A DNA stretch of 64,000 bases from Caldilineaceae bacterium. GTDB lineage: Bacteria > Chloroflexota > Anaerolineae > Caldilineales > Caldilineaceae. Where the stretch lies: contig JALHQH010000002.1 of the NCBI GenBank assembly GCA_022842065.1, forward strand, positions 406,199 through 470,198. Direction: 5' to 3'. Below, piece after piece: positions 18,076-26,897 of the stretch; the stretch's first letter is position 1; the number at the start of each line of letters is the position of its first letter. The notes beneath the pieces were generated by a model. That model was not told where the DNA came from and did not search any database. It saw nothing but the letters and a program-made list of their open reading frames with translations. The position numbers were made by a program, and so were the translations under genes.

Positions 18076-19056
18076 TTACGGCCATTGCGCGCCAACGGCC
18101 TCGACATAGACCGCATAGATCGATTGGCTGGCTGCCATAAAGAGCCGGTTTTTCTTGACGCCACCAAAACACAAGTTGGCACAGTTCTCTGGTAGGTGAA
18201 TCTTCCCAATCAGCGTGCCATCCGGCGCAAAACAATGAACGCCCCGAAAGCCATCGGCCCCACCAGCGGCCGACCAGAGATTGCCATCAACATCGCAGCG
18301 AATGCCATCGGAATTGCCCGGACTCATGTCAACGAAAAGCTTGCCGTTGGTCAGCTTGCCGTCGGCGGTCACATCGAAGACGTGGATCGGGCTCGATCCG
18401 GCCGGCTTGGCTTCGCTACCCGTGTCAACCACATAGAGCTTCGACCAATCCGGCGAGAAGCAAAGCCCATTGGGCCGGTCAAAGTCACCCAGCACCACCG
18501 TCGCCGTACCGGTTTGGGGGTCGAGCCGATAGACATTGCGCGGCAATTCAAATTCGGCCTTGTGTCCCTCGTAGTTCATCAAAATGCCATAGCCCGGATC
18601 GGTAAACCAGATTGACCCATCCGCATGGACAGCCACATCGTTCGGGGCGTTGAGCAGCTTGCCCTCATAGTTATCCATCAACACCGTGATCGTGCCGTCA
18701 TACTCGGTGCGCGTGACGCGGCGGGCATCATGTTCGCAGGAGATCAACCGGCCTTGGCGGTCGCGCGTGTGGCCGTTGCTGTTATTGGAGGGACGCCGGA
18801 AAACGCTCACCGCCCCCGTCTCTTCATCCCAGCGCATGATGCGGTTGTTGGGAATATCGCTCCAGAGCAGATAGCGCCCATCACCAAACCAGACCGGCCC
18901 TTCTGCCCAGCGCATGCCGGTGCAAAGCCGCTCGATCGCGGCGTTACCGATCCGATACTTGGCAAAACGCGGATCGATGACTTCAATGGCAGGGTCGGGA
19001 TAGGCAATGACACCGGTTTCCCAGTTGCGCTGTAGGAGGTAGGGATCTTGGCTCAT
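18076..19056 (-). CDS. SMP-30/gluconolactonase family protein
   Basis: The 326-residue protein is a six-bladed beta-propeller lactonase of the SMP-30/gluconolactonase/LRE family. Metal-ligand blocks are visible: Glu in WAEGPVWFGDGRYLLWSD, Asn in NAPNDVAVHADGSIWFTDP and Asp in LYVVDTG. The enzymes hydrolyse sugar lactones such as gluconolactone with Ca or Zn. No signal peptide is seen. An in-frame ATG at 19116 would add 20 residues coded by a TTGTCGAAG repeat. I place the start at 19056, which has AGAGGAAC just upstream. Confidence 0.88.
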   Translation of the reverse strand: MSQDPYLLQRNWETGVIAYPDPAIEVIDPRFAKYRIGNAAIERLCTGMRWAEGPVWFGDGRYLLWSDIPNNRIMRWDEETGAVSVFRRPSNNSNGHTRDRQGRLISCEHDARRVTRTEYDGTITVLMDNYEGKLLNAPNDVAVHADGSIWFTDPGYGILMNYEGHKAEFELPRNVYRLDPQTGTATVVLGDFDRPNGLCFSPDWSKLYVVDTGSEAKPAGSSPIHVFDVTADGKLTNGKLFVDMSPGNSDGIRCDVDGNLWSAAGGADGFRGVHCFAPDGTLIGKIHLPENCANLCFGGVKKNRLFMAASQSIYAVYVEAVGAQWP

Positions 19057-19083
19057 GGTTCCTCTTTTTGGGTTGGTGGATGA

Positions 19084-19126
19084 TTGACGACCGTCGGCTG
19101 AGCTTGTCGAAGCCAAAGGTCGTCAG
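19084..19126. repeat. TTGTCGAAG repeat copy with flanking inverted repeat
   Basis: GGCTGAGCTTGTCGAAGCC at 19096-19114 lies inside a larger inverted repeat (TTGACGACC against GGTCGTCAG). Identical 19-mers occur at 22807 and 23780, and a variant at 21161. Confidence 0.7.
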
Positions 19127-19242
19127 TCGTCATTTGTCGGTAAAATTTGTGCTACTATGCTACGATATTCTGGCCAAAGATGCAATAAGTGGTGAGGGAG
19201 GGAGCGAATTGGGGAGGGGAACGCCGATTTTTGGTTTAGCGA

Positions 19243-19464
19243 TTAATCAGCGCTGACGCGTGGTGGTTGATCAGTACAAAGTTGATTTGTTCGGGCGGTT
19301 GCCGCGGAGAGTTCAGCGGCAATGAGTGCTTCGAGTACCTGTTGTTCATGGACGGGCAGCGCGTTACCCTGGTCGCGCTGCGTGCGCCAACTATTCATCA
19401 GCTAGGCCAACTGTTGTTGCTGCGTGGCCGAAAAATAAGCATCCGGCGTCTTCGAGAAAATCAT
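19243..19464 (-). pseudogene. Small hypothetical gene broken by an in-frame TAG
   Basis: Reading the minus strand from ATG at 19464 gives MIFSKTPDAYFSATQQQQLA, then a TAG at 19402-19404. The frame stays open for about 50 more residues (SWRTQRDQGNALPVHEQQ, ALIAAELSAATART) to a TAA at 19243. The pattern of a short aromatic start, a Gln-rich middle and an A-L-x-A-A-E-L-x-A-A-T-A-R end resembles small conserved proteins of unknown function in Chloroflexi and cyanobacteria. The simplest reading is a recent nonsense mutation. Translation could restart at the ATG three bases after the TAG. It lies 38 bases after the gene at 19503-19742 and was probably its operon partner. Confidence 0.6.
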
Positions 19465-19502
19465 GCTCGTCTCCGCTCAATTTTTGGACGAAGATTAGCT
19501 CT

Positions 19503-19742
19503 TCAGCCACGCTCATTGGCAACGGCGAGCGCAGGTTTATTCTCTCGCGTAATGCGGATTAAAAAGCGCAACGCTTCGTTGACTGCATCCGCATCTAGAA
19601 AAACCGCGGCAACATCGGGGGCTAACTGAACAAAGTTACCACCAAATCCCGCCCGCAGCAGGCCAACTTTACGGACGCGCAAGCTTTTCAAAGCGTATTC
19701 TGGTAGAAGTTCATCAGCCATTTCGTTATCAAGCTTTTTCAT
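19503..19742 (-). CDS. Small hypothetical protein (MKKLDNEMADELLPEY)
   Basis: The 79-residue protein starts MKKLDNEMADELLPEYALKS, has a basic LRVRKVGLLRAGFGG centre and an Ala/Val-rich end. The D-E-L-L-P-E-Y start is typical of small proteins encoded next to PIN-type or other toxin-like genes, so an antitoxin-like role is possible but unproven. AGGAAA lies about ten bases before the ATG. I do not recognise a named family. Confidence 0.55.
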   Translation of the reverse strand: MKKLDNEMADELLPEYALKSLRVRKVGLLRAGFGGNFVQLAPDVAAVFLDADAVNEALRFLIRITRENKPALAVANERG

Positions 19743-19839
19743 ATGTTTCTATTTCCTGGCATTGTGTCACTGCAACCAACCGTACTTCCGCAACGTTGAG
19801 CCTGCAATCGGGATAGCAACTAATAGGGGTACAGAAGAC

Positions 19840-20244
19840 TTAAGCCGGTTGGGGCGATGGGGGAACAAAGTAAGCCGATTTGAGTATGAAGATCAACCAG
19901 AGCGCAAGTACTCGTAAGAGGGCAGGCCAGTCTGTCTCCACAGATCGTGGTGTAAGTTTGTCCCAAATCTCCTGTAAATCAGCATGATTAGGCAAAAAGG
20001 CGCGCTGCCACGCTTCCACATGAAAACCGACAATATCGCCCGTAATCGGGTTAACCTTGAGATAGGTGTCGCGGTCTAGTGCCACCGAGATCGCCCGTTC
20101 AGGCTTACCGGTGAGATAGATTACCAGGCTGTCGGCTTCGTCATCATAGTGAACCCAAAGCTTGTTTTGATCAATGGCATCTAGGTGTAGACCATTAATT
20201 TTTTTCACTGTATAGGGTTGCAAGTTTTCTTTTATTTGGACCAT
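19840..20244 (-). CDS. DUF2283-like protein with C-terminal hydrophobic segment (possible antitoxin)
   Basis: The 134-residue protein has a DUF2283-like core near residues 28-85 (WVHYDDEADSLVIYLTGKP, then YLKVNPITGDIVGFHVEAW). A C-terminal stretch ALLRVLALWLIFILKSAYF could anchor it in the membrane. DUF2283 proteins often sit beside DUF4258-type toxin-like genes. Here the start overlaps the upstream partner by 13 bases, so the two are coupled. The role as an antitoxin is inference from that pairing. Confidence 0.65.
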   Translation of the reverse strand: MVQIKENLQPYTVKKINGLHLDAIDQNKLWVHYDDEADSLVIYLTGKPERAISVALDRDTYLKVNPITGDIVGFHVEAWQRAFLPNHADLQEIWDKLTPRSVETDWPALLRVLALWLIFILKSAYFVPPSPQPA

Positions 20245-20567
20245 ATGGTTTCTTCATCAAATTTTGGTAAATCAACGGCAAATGCAGTCAACACACGCCC
20301 CTGTTCTTGCTTGAAGAGCACGCATACTTTTAAATACGCGTCCGGCAAGTCGGCTAATACCCCTTGCGCGTAATAGTTCTCAATGTATTCATCGCTATCG
20401 GTGTTGATAAAATCGGGTGTCTCAATCGCGATCTGGATTTCTGCTGCGGTAACCCCGTGTTGCAGCCAAATGTGATTATGATAGCGGCTATAGTGAAGAA
20501 TGACTTCAATCAATCTGGGGTCATGCGTATGAAAAAGCAGATTCGGCATTTCTCTATTCACTTTCAT
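20232..20567 (-). CDS. Small DUF4258-like protein (possible toxin)
   Basis: The 111-residue protein starts MKVNREMPNLLFHTHDPRLI and contains RYHNHIWLQHGVTAAEIQIA, TPDFINTDSDEYIENYY and a C-terminal GRVLTAFAVDLPKF. The layout (H-P/H-R start, an I-x-x-A-I-x-x-P-D-F block, a final R-V-x-T-A-F strand) resembles DUF4258/RelE-like small proteins. It is coupled by overlap to the DUF2283-like gene. An ATG at 20645 would place a near-consensus promoter inside the coding region, so I use the ATG at 20567 downstream of that promoter. The toxin role is inferred. Confidence 0.6.
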   Translation of the reverse strand: MKVNREMPNLLFHTHDPRLIEVILHYSRYHNHIWLQHGVTAAEIQIAIETPDFINTDSDEYIENYYAQGVLADLPDAYLKVCVLFKQEQGRVLTAFAVDLPKFDEETIWSK

Positions 20568-20600
20568 GAGAGATGGTGAAAGTGTAAAAGCGTTGGTTGG

Positions 20601-20629
20601 AGTATAGAGGGAGTAGAATAGTTTGTCAA
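20601..20629 (-). promoter_or_regulatory. Near-consensus sigma-70 promoter for the DUF4258/DUF2283 pair
   Basis: On the minus strand TTGACA (20629-20624), a 17-base spacer and TATACT (20606-20601) are found. The expected transcript start is near 20594, leaving a leader of about 27 bases before the ATG at 20567. This settles the start choice. Confidence 0.75.
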
Positions 20630-20645
20630 CCATCCAGCCGCCCAT

Positions 20646-20800
20646 TTGTGTGTGCGTAGATATGATCGTCGGTGGCAGCTAAATTTCAAAAAATCGGATC
20701 GCCTACCGGCGATGTTGGGAGCCGCGGCAGGCTGCCCCTGGGTATGAGCACCTCTGATCAGAGAGCAGATATTTCAGAGTCCAGAGGGCAGAGGGACCGA
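20646..20800. other. Short gap with CTCTG words after the CHAT-FGE gene
   Basis: No gene is seen. On the minus strand CCCTCTGCCCTCTGGACTCTG-like words follow the CHAT-FGE stop, together with CTGATCAGAG, a small palindrome. Confidence 0.4.
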
Positions 20801-22747
20801 TTACAGAAGTGATGGGGACAGCAGAAACCGCACCCCCACGTAGTTGACCCGGAGGCCGGGAAGGTTCCCGTTACGAGAGGAAGCGCGCGCGCTGTTGCCG
20901 CTGTCAGCGAACGAGCCGCCCCGCACCACCCGCGGTTCGTCGCCGGTCAAGCTGTTATCGACTTTGCTGGTATAATGCGCGTAATTGTCCAACCACTTGG
21001 TGCTCGTCCATTCCCATACATTACCAGCCATATCCAGACAACCATAGGGACTGGCTCCTTTAGGATACTTGCCCACTGGTGTCGTGTCACCTTCATTCAT
21101 ATTAAAATTACAACGGTTCTTATCCGGCGCTTCATTGCCCCAGGGATAAATACGATCGGGGACTGAGCCTGTCGAAGCCCCGCGCGCCGCCTTCTCCCAC
21201 TCAGCCTCAGTGGGCAAGCGCACGTTAGCCCATTCACCAAAGGCAACCGCATCGAACCATGAAATACAGGTAACCGGGTGATCCGCTTTCTGTTTGACAT
21301 CACTTTGTGGGCCGCGTGGGTGCGCCCAATCCGCGCCATTTACCCATTCCCATTTACTGCCGGTATAAACATAAGCGTTGCCCTCTTTTTCTGCCGTCGT
21401 CTTGTAACCAGTTGCCTTGATAAACTGAGCAAATTGGGCTACCGTCAACGGCGCTCGCATAATCCGATACTCGGGCAGATCTAGGCGAAACTGCGGCAGT
21501 TCGTTATCTCTGGCGAGTTTGTCCTTGTCCTTGTCGCTGCCCATGATAAATTCGCCGGCGGGGATCGTGACCCAGTCAAAAGGGATGGTTGTTTGCGGGT
21601 AACGCGGGACGGGGGGCGGGGTGCGCGTTTTGTCAATCTGGAAGAGCAGCCCGTCTGCGGCGCGCAGATAAAGCACCGGTGTCCCCCATTCGACATCGTT
21701 GCCCTGACCGTAGATCGCCTTGCGCGCCTCGGCCAGGGCGGCTTCAACGGGGTAGCCGTCGGTGAGCGCCGCATAGAACTCTTCGGCCAAGGTGGCTGCG
21801 GCGTGGTCGGTGATCTCGAATTGCATGGCGATCACCGCGGGGATGCCCGTCTGCACCAAGCCTTGGGCCACCCCGGCAAAGGGATCATCGGGGGTGGTGC
21901 GCGCCCCTTCACAGGCGTTGAGCAGCGCCAGCCGCAGCGAAGGGTGGTCGCGCAACAGGGTACCCAAATAGTGGCCGGCGACCGGGCGGCTGCGCCCTTG
22001 CTCATCGGTCAATAGGAGCATGCCTTGTTTGGTGGCGGCGTCAAAACCACCGTGGCCGATAAAGTGGAAGACATGGAATTGGTTGCCCCGTAAGGCACGT
22101 TGCAGGTCGCGCAGCGAGCCGCCATTGACACGGGTGATGTTCACCAACTGTTGTGCGACCAGCGGAGCCAGCGCCGCCTGCACCTTTTGCCATTCGCCCT
22201 CGACATCGAGTTGCCCAAAGTTGTGGTCATGCGGGTTGGCGATCATCACCAGCACCTGCAAGGGCAACGGCACGGTCAAGGGCGCGACGGTGCTTGGCAA
22301 TTCCAGATAGCGCACGAGCGGCGTGGCGGTCGAATGAACCAGAAAGCGTTGGTGAACGGTCTCAAAGAGAAATTCCCAGGGCAGTTCCATCAAGCCGGGC
22401 GCGCCATTTAAGCGCAGGCGCAGTCGCAAACCAGCCCCTTTTGCTGGGGCAAGATCCAAACTGCGTAACAAAGCAGCCTGGATTGGGCCGCTGAAGACTG
22501 CGTTATAAAGCGTGCTGCCAAAGTTCTGCGCCGCCACCATCTCCGGCGAACCAATCCGGCGCACCCCGCGCCGCGGTCGTCCCAAGCGCAGAAAGAGCAC
22601 TTCCAGATCGCGGGCATCAAAAGGCAGCACAAATTCACCATCGGCCTGCCCCGCGGGCGAGTTGAGCACCCGCACACGGTGGCGACCAGTGGTTGGGTCG
22701 AGGGTATCGATAGCCAGATCAAAATCAAGATAGGTGATTGGGGTCAT
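20801..22747 (-). CDS. CHAT protease domain fused to a formylglycine-generating-enzyme-like domain
   Basis: The 648-residue protein has a CHAT (caspase-like) domain near residues 160-370. The catalytic pair is visible: His232 in FHFIGHGG and Cys279 in LLNACEGA. A C-type-lectin/FGE-sulfatase domain follows near 390-645 (WVTIPAGEFIMGSD, RLPTEAEWEKAARG, IYPWGNEA, GNVWEW, RVVRGGSF). The Cys pair of true FGE is absent: the region reads RASSRN where a catalytic Cys would sit. The domain is therefore more likely a binding module. Its last 35 residues look like the variable region of a diversity-generating retroelement target. Residues 523-532 (GASTGSVPDR) are encoded by a TTGTCGAAG repeat copy. No signal peptide is present. 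Confidence 0.88.
   Translation of the reverse strand: MTPITYLDFDLAIDTLDPTTGRHRVRVLNSPAGQADGEFVLPFDARDLEVLFLRLGRPRRGVRRIGSPEMVAAQNFGSTLYNAVFSGPIQAALLRSLDLAPAKGAGLRLRLRLNGAPGLMELPWEFLFETVHQRFLVHSTATPLVRYLELPSTVAPLTVPLPLQVLVMIANPHDHNFGQLDVEGEWQKVQAALAPLVAQQLVNITRVNGGSLRDLQRALRGNQFHVFHFIGHGGFDAATKQGMLLLTDEQGRSRPVAGHYLGTLLRDHPSLRLALLNACEGARTTPDDPFAGVAQGLVQTGIPAVIAMQFEITDHAAATLAEEFYAALTDGYPVEAALAEARKAIYGQGNDVEWGTPVLYLRAADGLLFQIDKTRTPPPVPRYPQTTIPFDWVTIPAGEFIMGSDKDKDKLARDNELPQFRLDLPEYRIMRAPLTVAQFAQFIKATGYKTTAEKEGNAYVYTGSKWEWVNGADWAHPRGPQSDVKQKADHPVTCISWFDAVAFGEWANVRLPTEAEWEKAARGASTGSVPDRIYPWGNEAPDKNRCNFNMNEGDTTPVGKYPKGASPYGCLDMAGNVWEWTSTKWLDNYAHYTSKVDNSLTGDEPRVVRGGSFADSGNSARASSRNGNLPGLRVNYVGVRFLLSPSLL
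20825..20923 (-). other. Possible diversity-generating-retroelement variable region
   Basis: The 3' end of the CHAT-FGE gene codes RVVRGGSF, then ADSGNSARASSRNGNLPGLR and VNYVGVRF. Many exposed-loop codons have the form NNC (GAC, AGC, GGC, AAC, AGC, CTC, GTC, AAC, TAC), as expected if AAC template codons had been mutated at adenines. The scaffold matches known FGE-type targets. No template repeat or reverse transcriptase is in this window. Confidence 0.4.
21161..21179. repeat. TTGTCGAAG repeat variant inside the CHAT-FGE gene
   Basis: GACTGAGCCTGTCGAAGCC differs at two positions from the 19-mer at 19096, 22807 and 23780. On the minus strand it is read in frame as part of GASTGSVPDR, between the conserved EKAARG and IYPWG blocks of the FGE domain. 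Confidence 0.65.
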
Positions 22748-23113
22748 TGGATCATTCGTAATTGGGTGATATCGGGTGTGCGGCGATTGATCGGCCGGTA
22801 AGCGGAGGCTGAGCTTGTCGAAGCCGTAGCGGCTACGGCCTCGGAAAGCTCAGCCTCCGCGCAGCGCCCGCGGACTGTTCAAACACACTCGGCCTGGCAA
22901 CCCGTTTCAACGGGTTTTGCATCTCAGCCGGTGTTTGGCACAGTCGCAAAGCGACCATTCATTCACCGGCGACGGCGCTCCCGGCAAGCTGCCGAACCAG
23001 CTACCAGTAGTTTACGGCAAGTCGGGGCGTACGTCAATTTGTAGAAAGGCGACGACTGTGCGGGACGCGGAGCGTCCAAACTGCATTCCGCCGCTGAGCG
23101 GCGGAACGAGCCA
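22748..23113. repeat. Repeat-filled gap between pyrFE and the CHAT-FGE gene
   Basis: No gene is seen. A 59-bp inverted repeat at 22802-22860 has 27-base arms with three mismatches and contains the 19-bp TTGTCGAAG repeat. At 22890-22977 lie AACCCGTTTCAACGGGTT, a TGCATCTCAGC block and CATTCATTC, an inverted copy of the repeat family at 15396 and 17951. Small hairpins near 23069 and 23090 (CCGCCGCTGAGCGGCGG) follow the pyrFE stop and may terminate transcription from the right. Confidence 0.6.
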
Positions 23114-24646
<1,533 letters not shown>

Positions 24647-24732
24647 GGCAGCTCCCTTCTTTGTCCCATCGGGACAGTTGACCTTAGATTGCACCTAAAC
24701 GCGGCCGTCCCCATGGAACGCCGGCTAGATAC

Positions 24733-24768
24733 AAAAACAGGTAGACCGGCCGTAGCCAATCTACCTGT
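24733..24768 (-). terminator. Intrinsic terminator of the histidine phosphatase gene
   Basis: On the minus strand ACAGGTAGA (24768 side) pairs with TCTACCTGT and is followed by TTTTTG. It lies 39 bases after the histidine phosphatase stop. Confidence 0.75.
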
Positions 24769-24806
24769 GTAATGCAATTCACAAGGTGGTTCTTTCGCGA
24801 AACGAC

Positions 24807-25409
24807 TTAGACATAAATCGTTTCTGCCTGCACGGCTTGCACCCCATGCGCAGCCGGGGCAACGGCGGGACGCAGCAGACCATGGGTCGGCGTAAAGATC
24901 AATTCCAGATGCCACGGGGCTTCGAGGCTGCTGTTGGCAGCCAACCAAACCCCTGCCGGTGGCACTGGATTGCCCCGGTCAAATTTGCGACAGTACTCGT
25001 CAACCGTGGCACGCGGCAGACCGAGGTTGAGCAACATCACCTTGATCGGGCCACCGTGGGTGACCAGGGCGACCGGGCCATTGCGCTCACTTTCGGCGCA
25101 GACGCGTTCCCAGAAGCCACTAAAACGGCTGGAGACATCGGTCTCATTTTCGCCATGCCGCCACTCGGCGATCAACGTTTCAGTGACAACGTCCAGGCCA
25201 ATCTTTGCGGCGGCCAGTTGTGCCGTGCGTTGGGTCCGTTCCAAGGGGCTGGCATAGATCTTTTTGACCCCAGCATCACACAAGAATTCACCAAGTTTGC
25301 TCGCCTCCGCCTCACCATGTGGGGTCAACGGCGGGCCGGGTGGCACATCATAACGAATATCCGTACGGCTCCAGTCGGGGGTAGCGTGACGGACTAAATA
25401 GATCTTCAC
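24807..25409 (-). CDS. Histidine phosphatase family protein (phosphoglycerate mutase-like)
   Basis: The 200-residue protein starts MKIYLVRHATPDW, with the phospho-accepting His in RHAT. It continues with LTPHGEAEASKL, the ASPLERTQRTAQ block and the second catalytic His in ALVTHGGPIKVML. These are the branch 1 histidine phosphatase motifs. The substrate is unknown: phosphosugars, alpha-ribazole phosphate and nucleotide phosphates are all possible. Extended starts to 25478 would read through an 8-bp repeat array (MYRCTDVPMYRCTD) and are rejected. The GTG at 25409 has AAAGGAG about 11 bases upstream. The array lies 23 bases before this start. Confidence 0.86.
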   Translation of the reverse strand: MKIYLVRHATPDWSRTDIRYDVPPGPPLTPHGEAEASKLGEFLCDAGVKKIYASPLERTQRTAQLAAAKIGLDVVTETLIAEWRHGENETDVSSRFSGFWERVCAESERNGPVALVTHGGPIKVMLLNLGLPRATVDEYCRKFDRGNPVPPAGVWLAANSSLEAPWHLELIFTPTHGLLRPAVAPAAHGVQAVQAETIYV

Positions 25410-25431
25410 AGGGACAATGGCTCCTTTGGAC

Positions 25432-25487
25432 AGTACATCGGTACATCGGTACATCGGTACATCGGTACATCGGTACATCGGTACATA
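25432..25487 (-). repeat. 8-bp tandem array, GATGTACC in gene sense
   Basis: Five exact GGTACATC units (25440-25479 on the plus strand), plus a variant at each end, are phased at 8 bp. In the sense of the downstream histidine phosphatase gene the unit is GATGTACC. It lies just upstream of the start codon. Confidence 0.9.
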
Positions 25488-25554
25488 AGAATGATTCTTA
25501 CCGATTTACTAATGTACCTATCTACTATTCTACCTCTCCCCCAGACACAAAAAA

Positions 25555-25708
<154 letters not shown>

Positions 25709-25746
25709 CGAACTACCAAATTAGTAAAACGTAACATGCAAGTTCG

Positions 25747-25834
25747 TGGCGGAGAGGGAGGGATTTGAACCCTCGAACCCTTGCAGGTTACGAGCTTTCC
25801 AGGCCCGCGCACTAGGCCACTATGCGACCTCTCC
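25747..25834 (-). tRNA. tRNA-Ser (anticodon GGA), CCA encoded
   Basis: On the minus strand GGAGAGG (25834-25828) pairs with CCTCTCC (25757-25751), followed by discriminator G and an encoded CCA. The anticodon loop CTGGAAA gives GGA (Ser). The T arm contains GGTTCAAATCC, and there is a long class II variable arm (TAACCTGCAAGGGTTCGAGGG region). Confidence 0.95.
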
Positions 25835-25846
25835 AAACGAAGGCTA

Positions 25847-25875
25847 AGTATAACAGAGATTGACCCAGCAGGCAA
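25847..25875 (-). promoter_or_regulatory. Promoter for tRNA-Ser
   Basis: On the minus strand TTGCCT (25875-25870), a 17-base spacer and TATACT (25852-25847) end 13 bases before the tRNA. Confidence 0.65.
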
Positions 25876-25894
25876 GTTTCGGGGCGGATAGAAG

Positions 25895-26037
25895 ACAAGG
25901 AGATACGAGATACGCGCCCAGAGGGCACCCGCGAGATACGAGAGTCTAATTTTTCACCTCAGGTGTACAAATCTCGTGTCTCCTTGTCTCGTGTCTCCTT
26001 GTCTCGTGTCTCCTTGTCTCGTCTCTCCTTGTCTCAT
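25895..26037. repeat. GAGATACGAG / TCTCGTGTC word array after the sulfotransferase-like gene
   Basis: Left words (GAGATACGAGATACG), a GCGCCCAGAGGGCACCCGC centre, and then four TCTCGTGTCTCCTTG-type words on the right. The centre matches that at 11744-11814. It separates tRNA-Ser from the end of the sulfotransferase-like gene and could act as terminator in either direction. Confidence 0.65.
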
Positions 26038-26039
26038 CC

Positions 26040-26765
26040 CTATTCAGCTTTGATCGCGTGCGCGGTGAGGAATGCATAGTGTGGTCGGCATTCGGCGAGG
26101 AGGGGGAGTAGGCGGGGAGGGAAGGGTTCTTGTTTGGCGCGGTAGGGTTCAAAGCCACGCGAGGCGTGGACGCTGCTATACCAATATTTGGCCCAGATCC
26201 CATCTTCGGGACGGGCGCCGGACGGCCAGTGTAACATGTGGTCGTCAAAGCTGATCCCAAGCTGGTGGCAGAGTTGACCAAGGACGACAGCCGGATTCTT
26301 CAGAAGTTCTTTCGAATCAAGGATTGGTGGTTGCTGGCCTAAATTGAGCAGTTGTCTATAAAGTTCGCTTTGGATGGCGAGGCCGGTGTCGCGCAGATTG
26401 GGGTGTGGCAGATTGTGCGCCAGGGAAGGCAACATCTGTACCGGATCGCGGATCAGGAGGACGTTGACCGTTTGAGCCAGGAAAGCCCGATCCAGTTCAA
26501 CGAGATGATGGGCCATCTGTTTGAGAAAGAGGAGAGGGGTTGCACAAGGGCCAAGGATCAACTCACGCGCCACTCGCTCACCATCACAATCCATCGCCGC
26601 CATTACCTCGTCCATCCCCGGGTGGATGGCGTCGGCGACGCGCAGATAATGACCATAGAGGGGTTCATCGACAACCGTGGTGTCATGGCGTTGGGCAAAG
26701 GAATACATGAGTGCGGTTGAGACATTGCGCGGGCCAGACCAGAGGTTGATGCGGAGCGTGGACAT
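26040..26765 (-). CDS. Sulfotransferase-like protein
   Basis: The 241-residue protein starts with a P-loop-like 5'-phosphosulfate-binding motif (LWSGPRNVSTALMYSF, residues 8-23). Near residue 103 it has the 3'-phosphate-binding-type LLIRDPVQMLPS. It ends with a Trp/Tyr-rich region (IWAKYWYSSVHASRGF). This matches the sulfotransferase-like family whose members have not been assigned a substrate. It is a single gene, transcribed leftwards and flanked by repeats. The substrate is unknown. Confidence 0.75.
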   Translation of the reverse strand: MSTLRINLWSGPRNVSTALMYSFAQRHDTTVVDEPLYGHYLRVADAIHPGMDEVMAAMDCDGERVARELILGPCATPLLFLKQMAHHLVELDRAFLAQTVNVLLIRDPVQMLPSLAHNLPHPNLRDTGLAIQSELYRQLLNLGQQPPILDSKELLKNPAVVLGQLCHQLGISFDDHMLHWPSGARPEDGIWAKYWYSSVHASRGFEPYRAKQEPFPPRLLPLLAECRPHYAFLTAHAIKAE

Positions 26766-26827
26766 AAGATTTCCTTTAGCAACTGGTGATTGGGTGATTG
26801 GGTATTGGTTTCACAGCTTATAGAAAG

Positions 26828-26855
26828 TTCACCAGGCTCCAGTATATATTATAAT
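26828..26855 (+). promoter_or_regulatory. Possible promoter for the GH5 lipoprotein gene
   Basis: TATAAT (26850-26855) lies 42 bases before the ATG, with a weak TTCACC at 26828 and a 16-base spacer. AAAGGAA precedes the ATG. Confidence 0.45.
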
Positions 26856-26897
26856 TAGGCTATCTATGCAAGATTTTAGCCTATAAAGGAAATCGAT

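Noticed and set aside
19057..19116. 20-residue extension MASTSSADGR at the start of the SMP-30 gene
   Set aside because: It is the TTGTCGAAG repeat read as codons, and a ribosome-binding site precedes the ATG at 19056.
20801..22747. True formylglycine-generating enzyme
   Set aside because: The active-site cysteine region reads RASSRN with no cysteine, and the domain is fused to a CHAT protease.
25410..25478. N-terminal extension MYRCTDVPMYRCTD of the histidine phosphatase
   Set aside because: It is the GGTACATC array read as codons. The enzyme begins at KIYLVRHAT.
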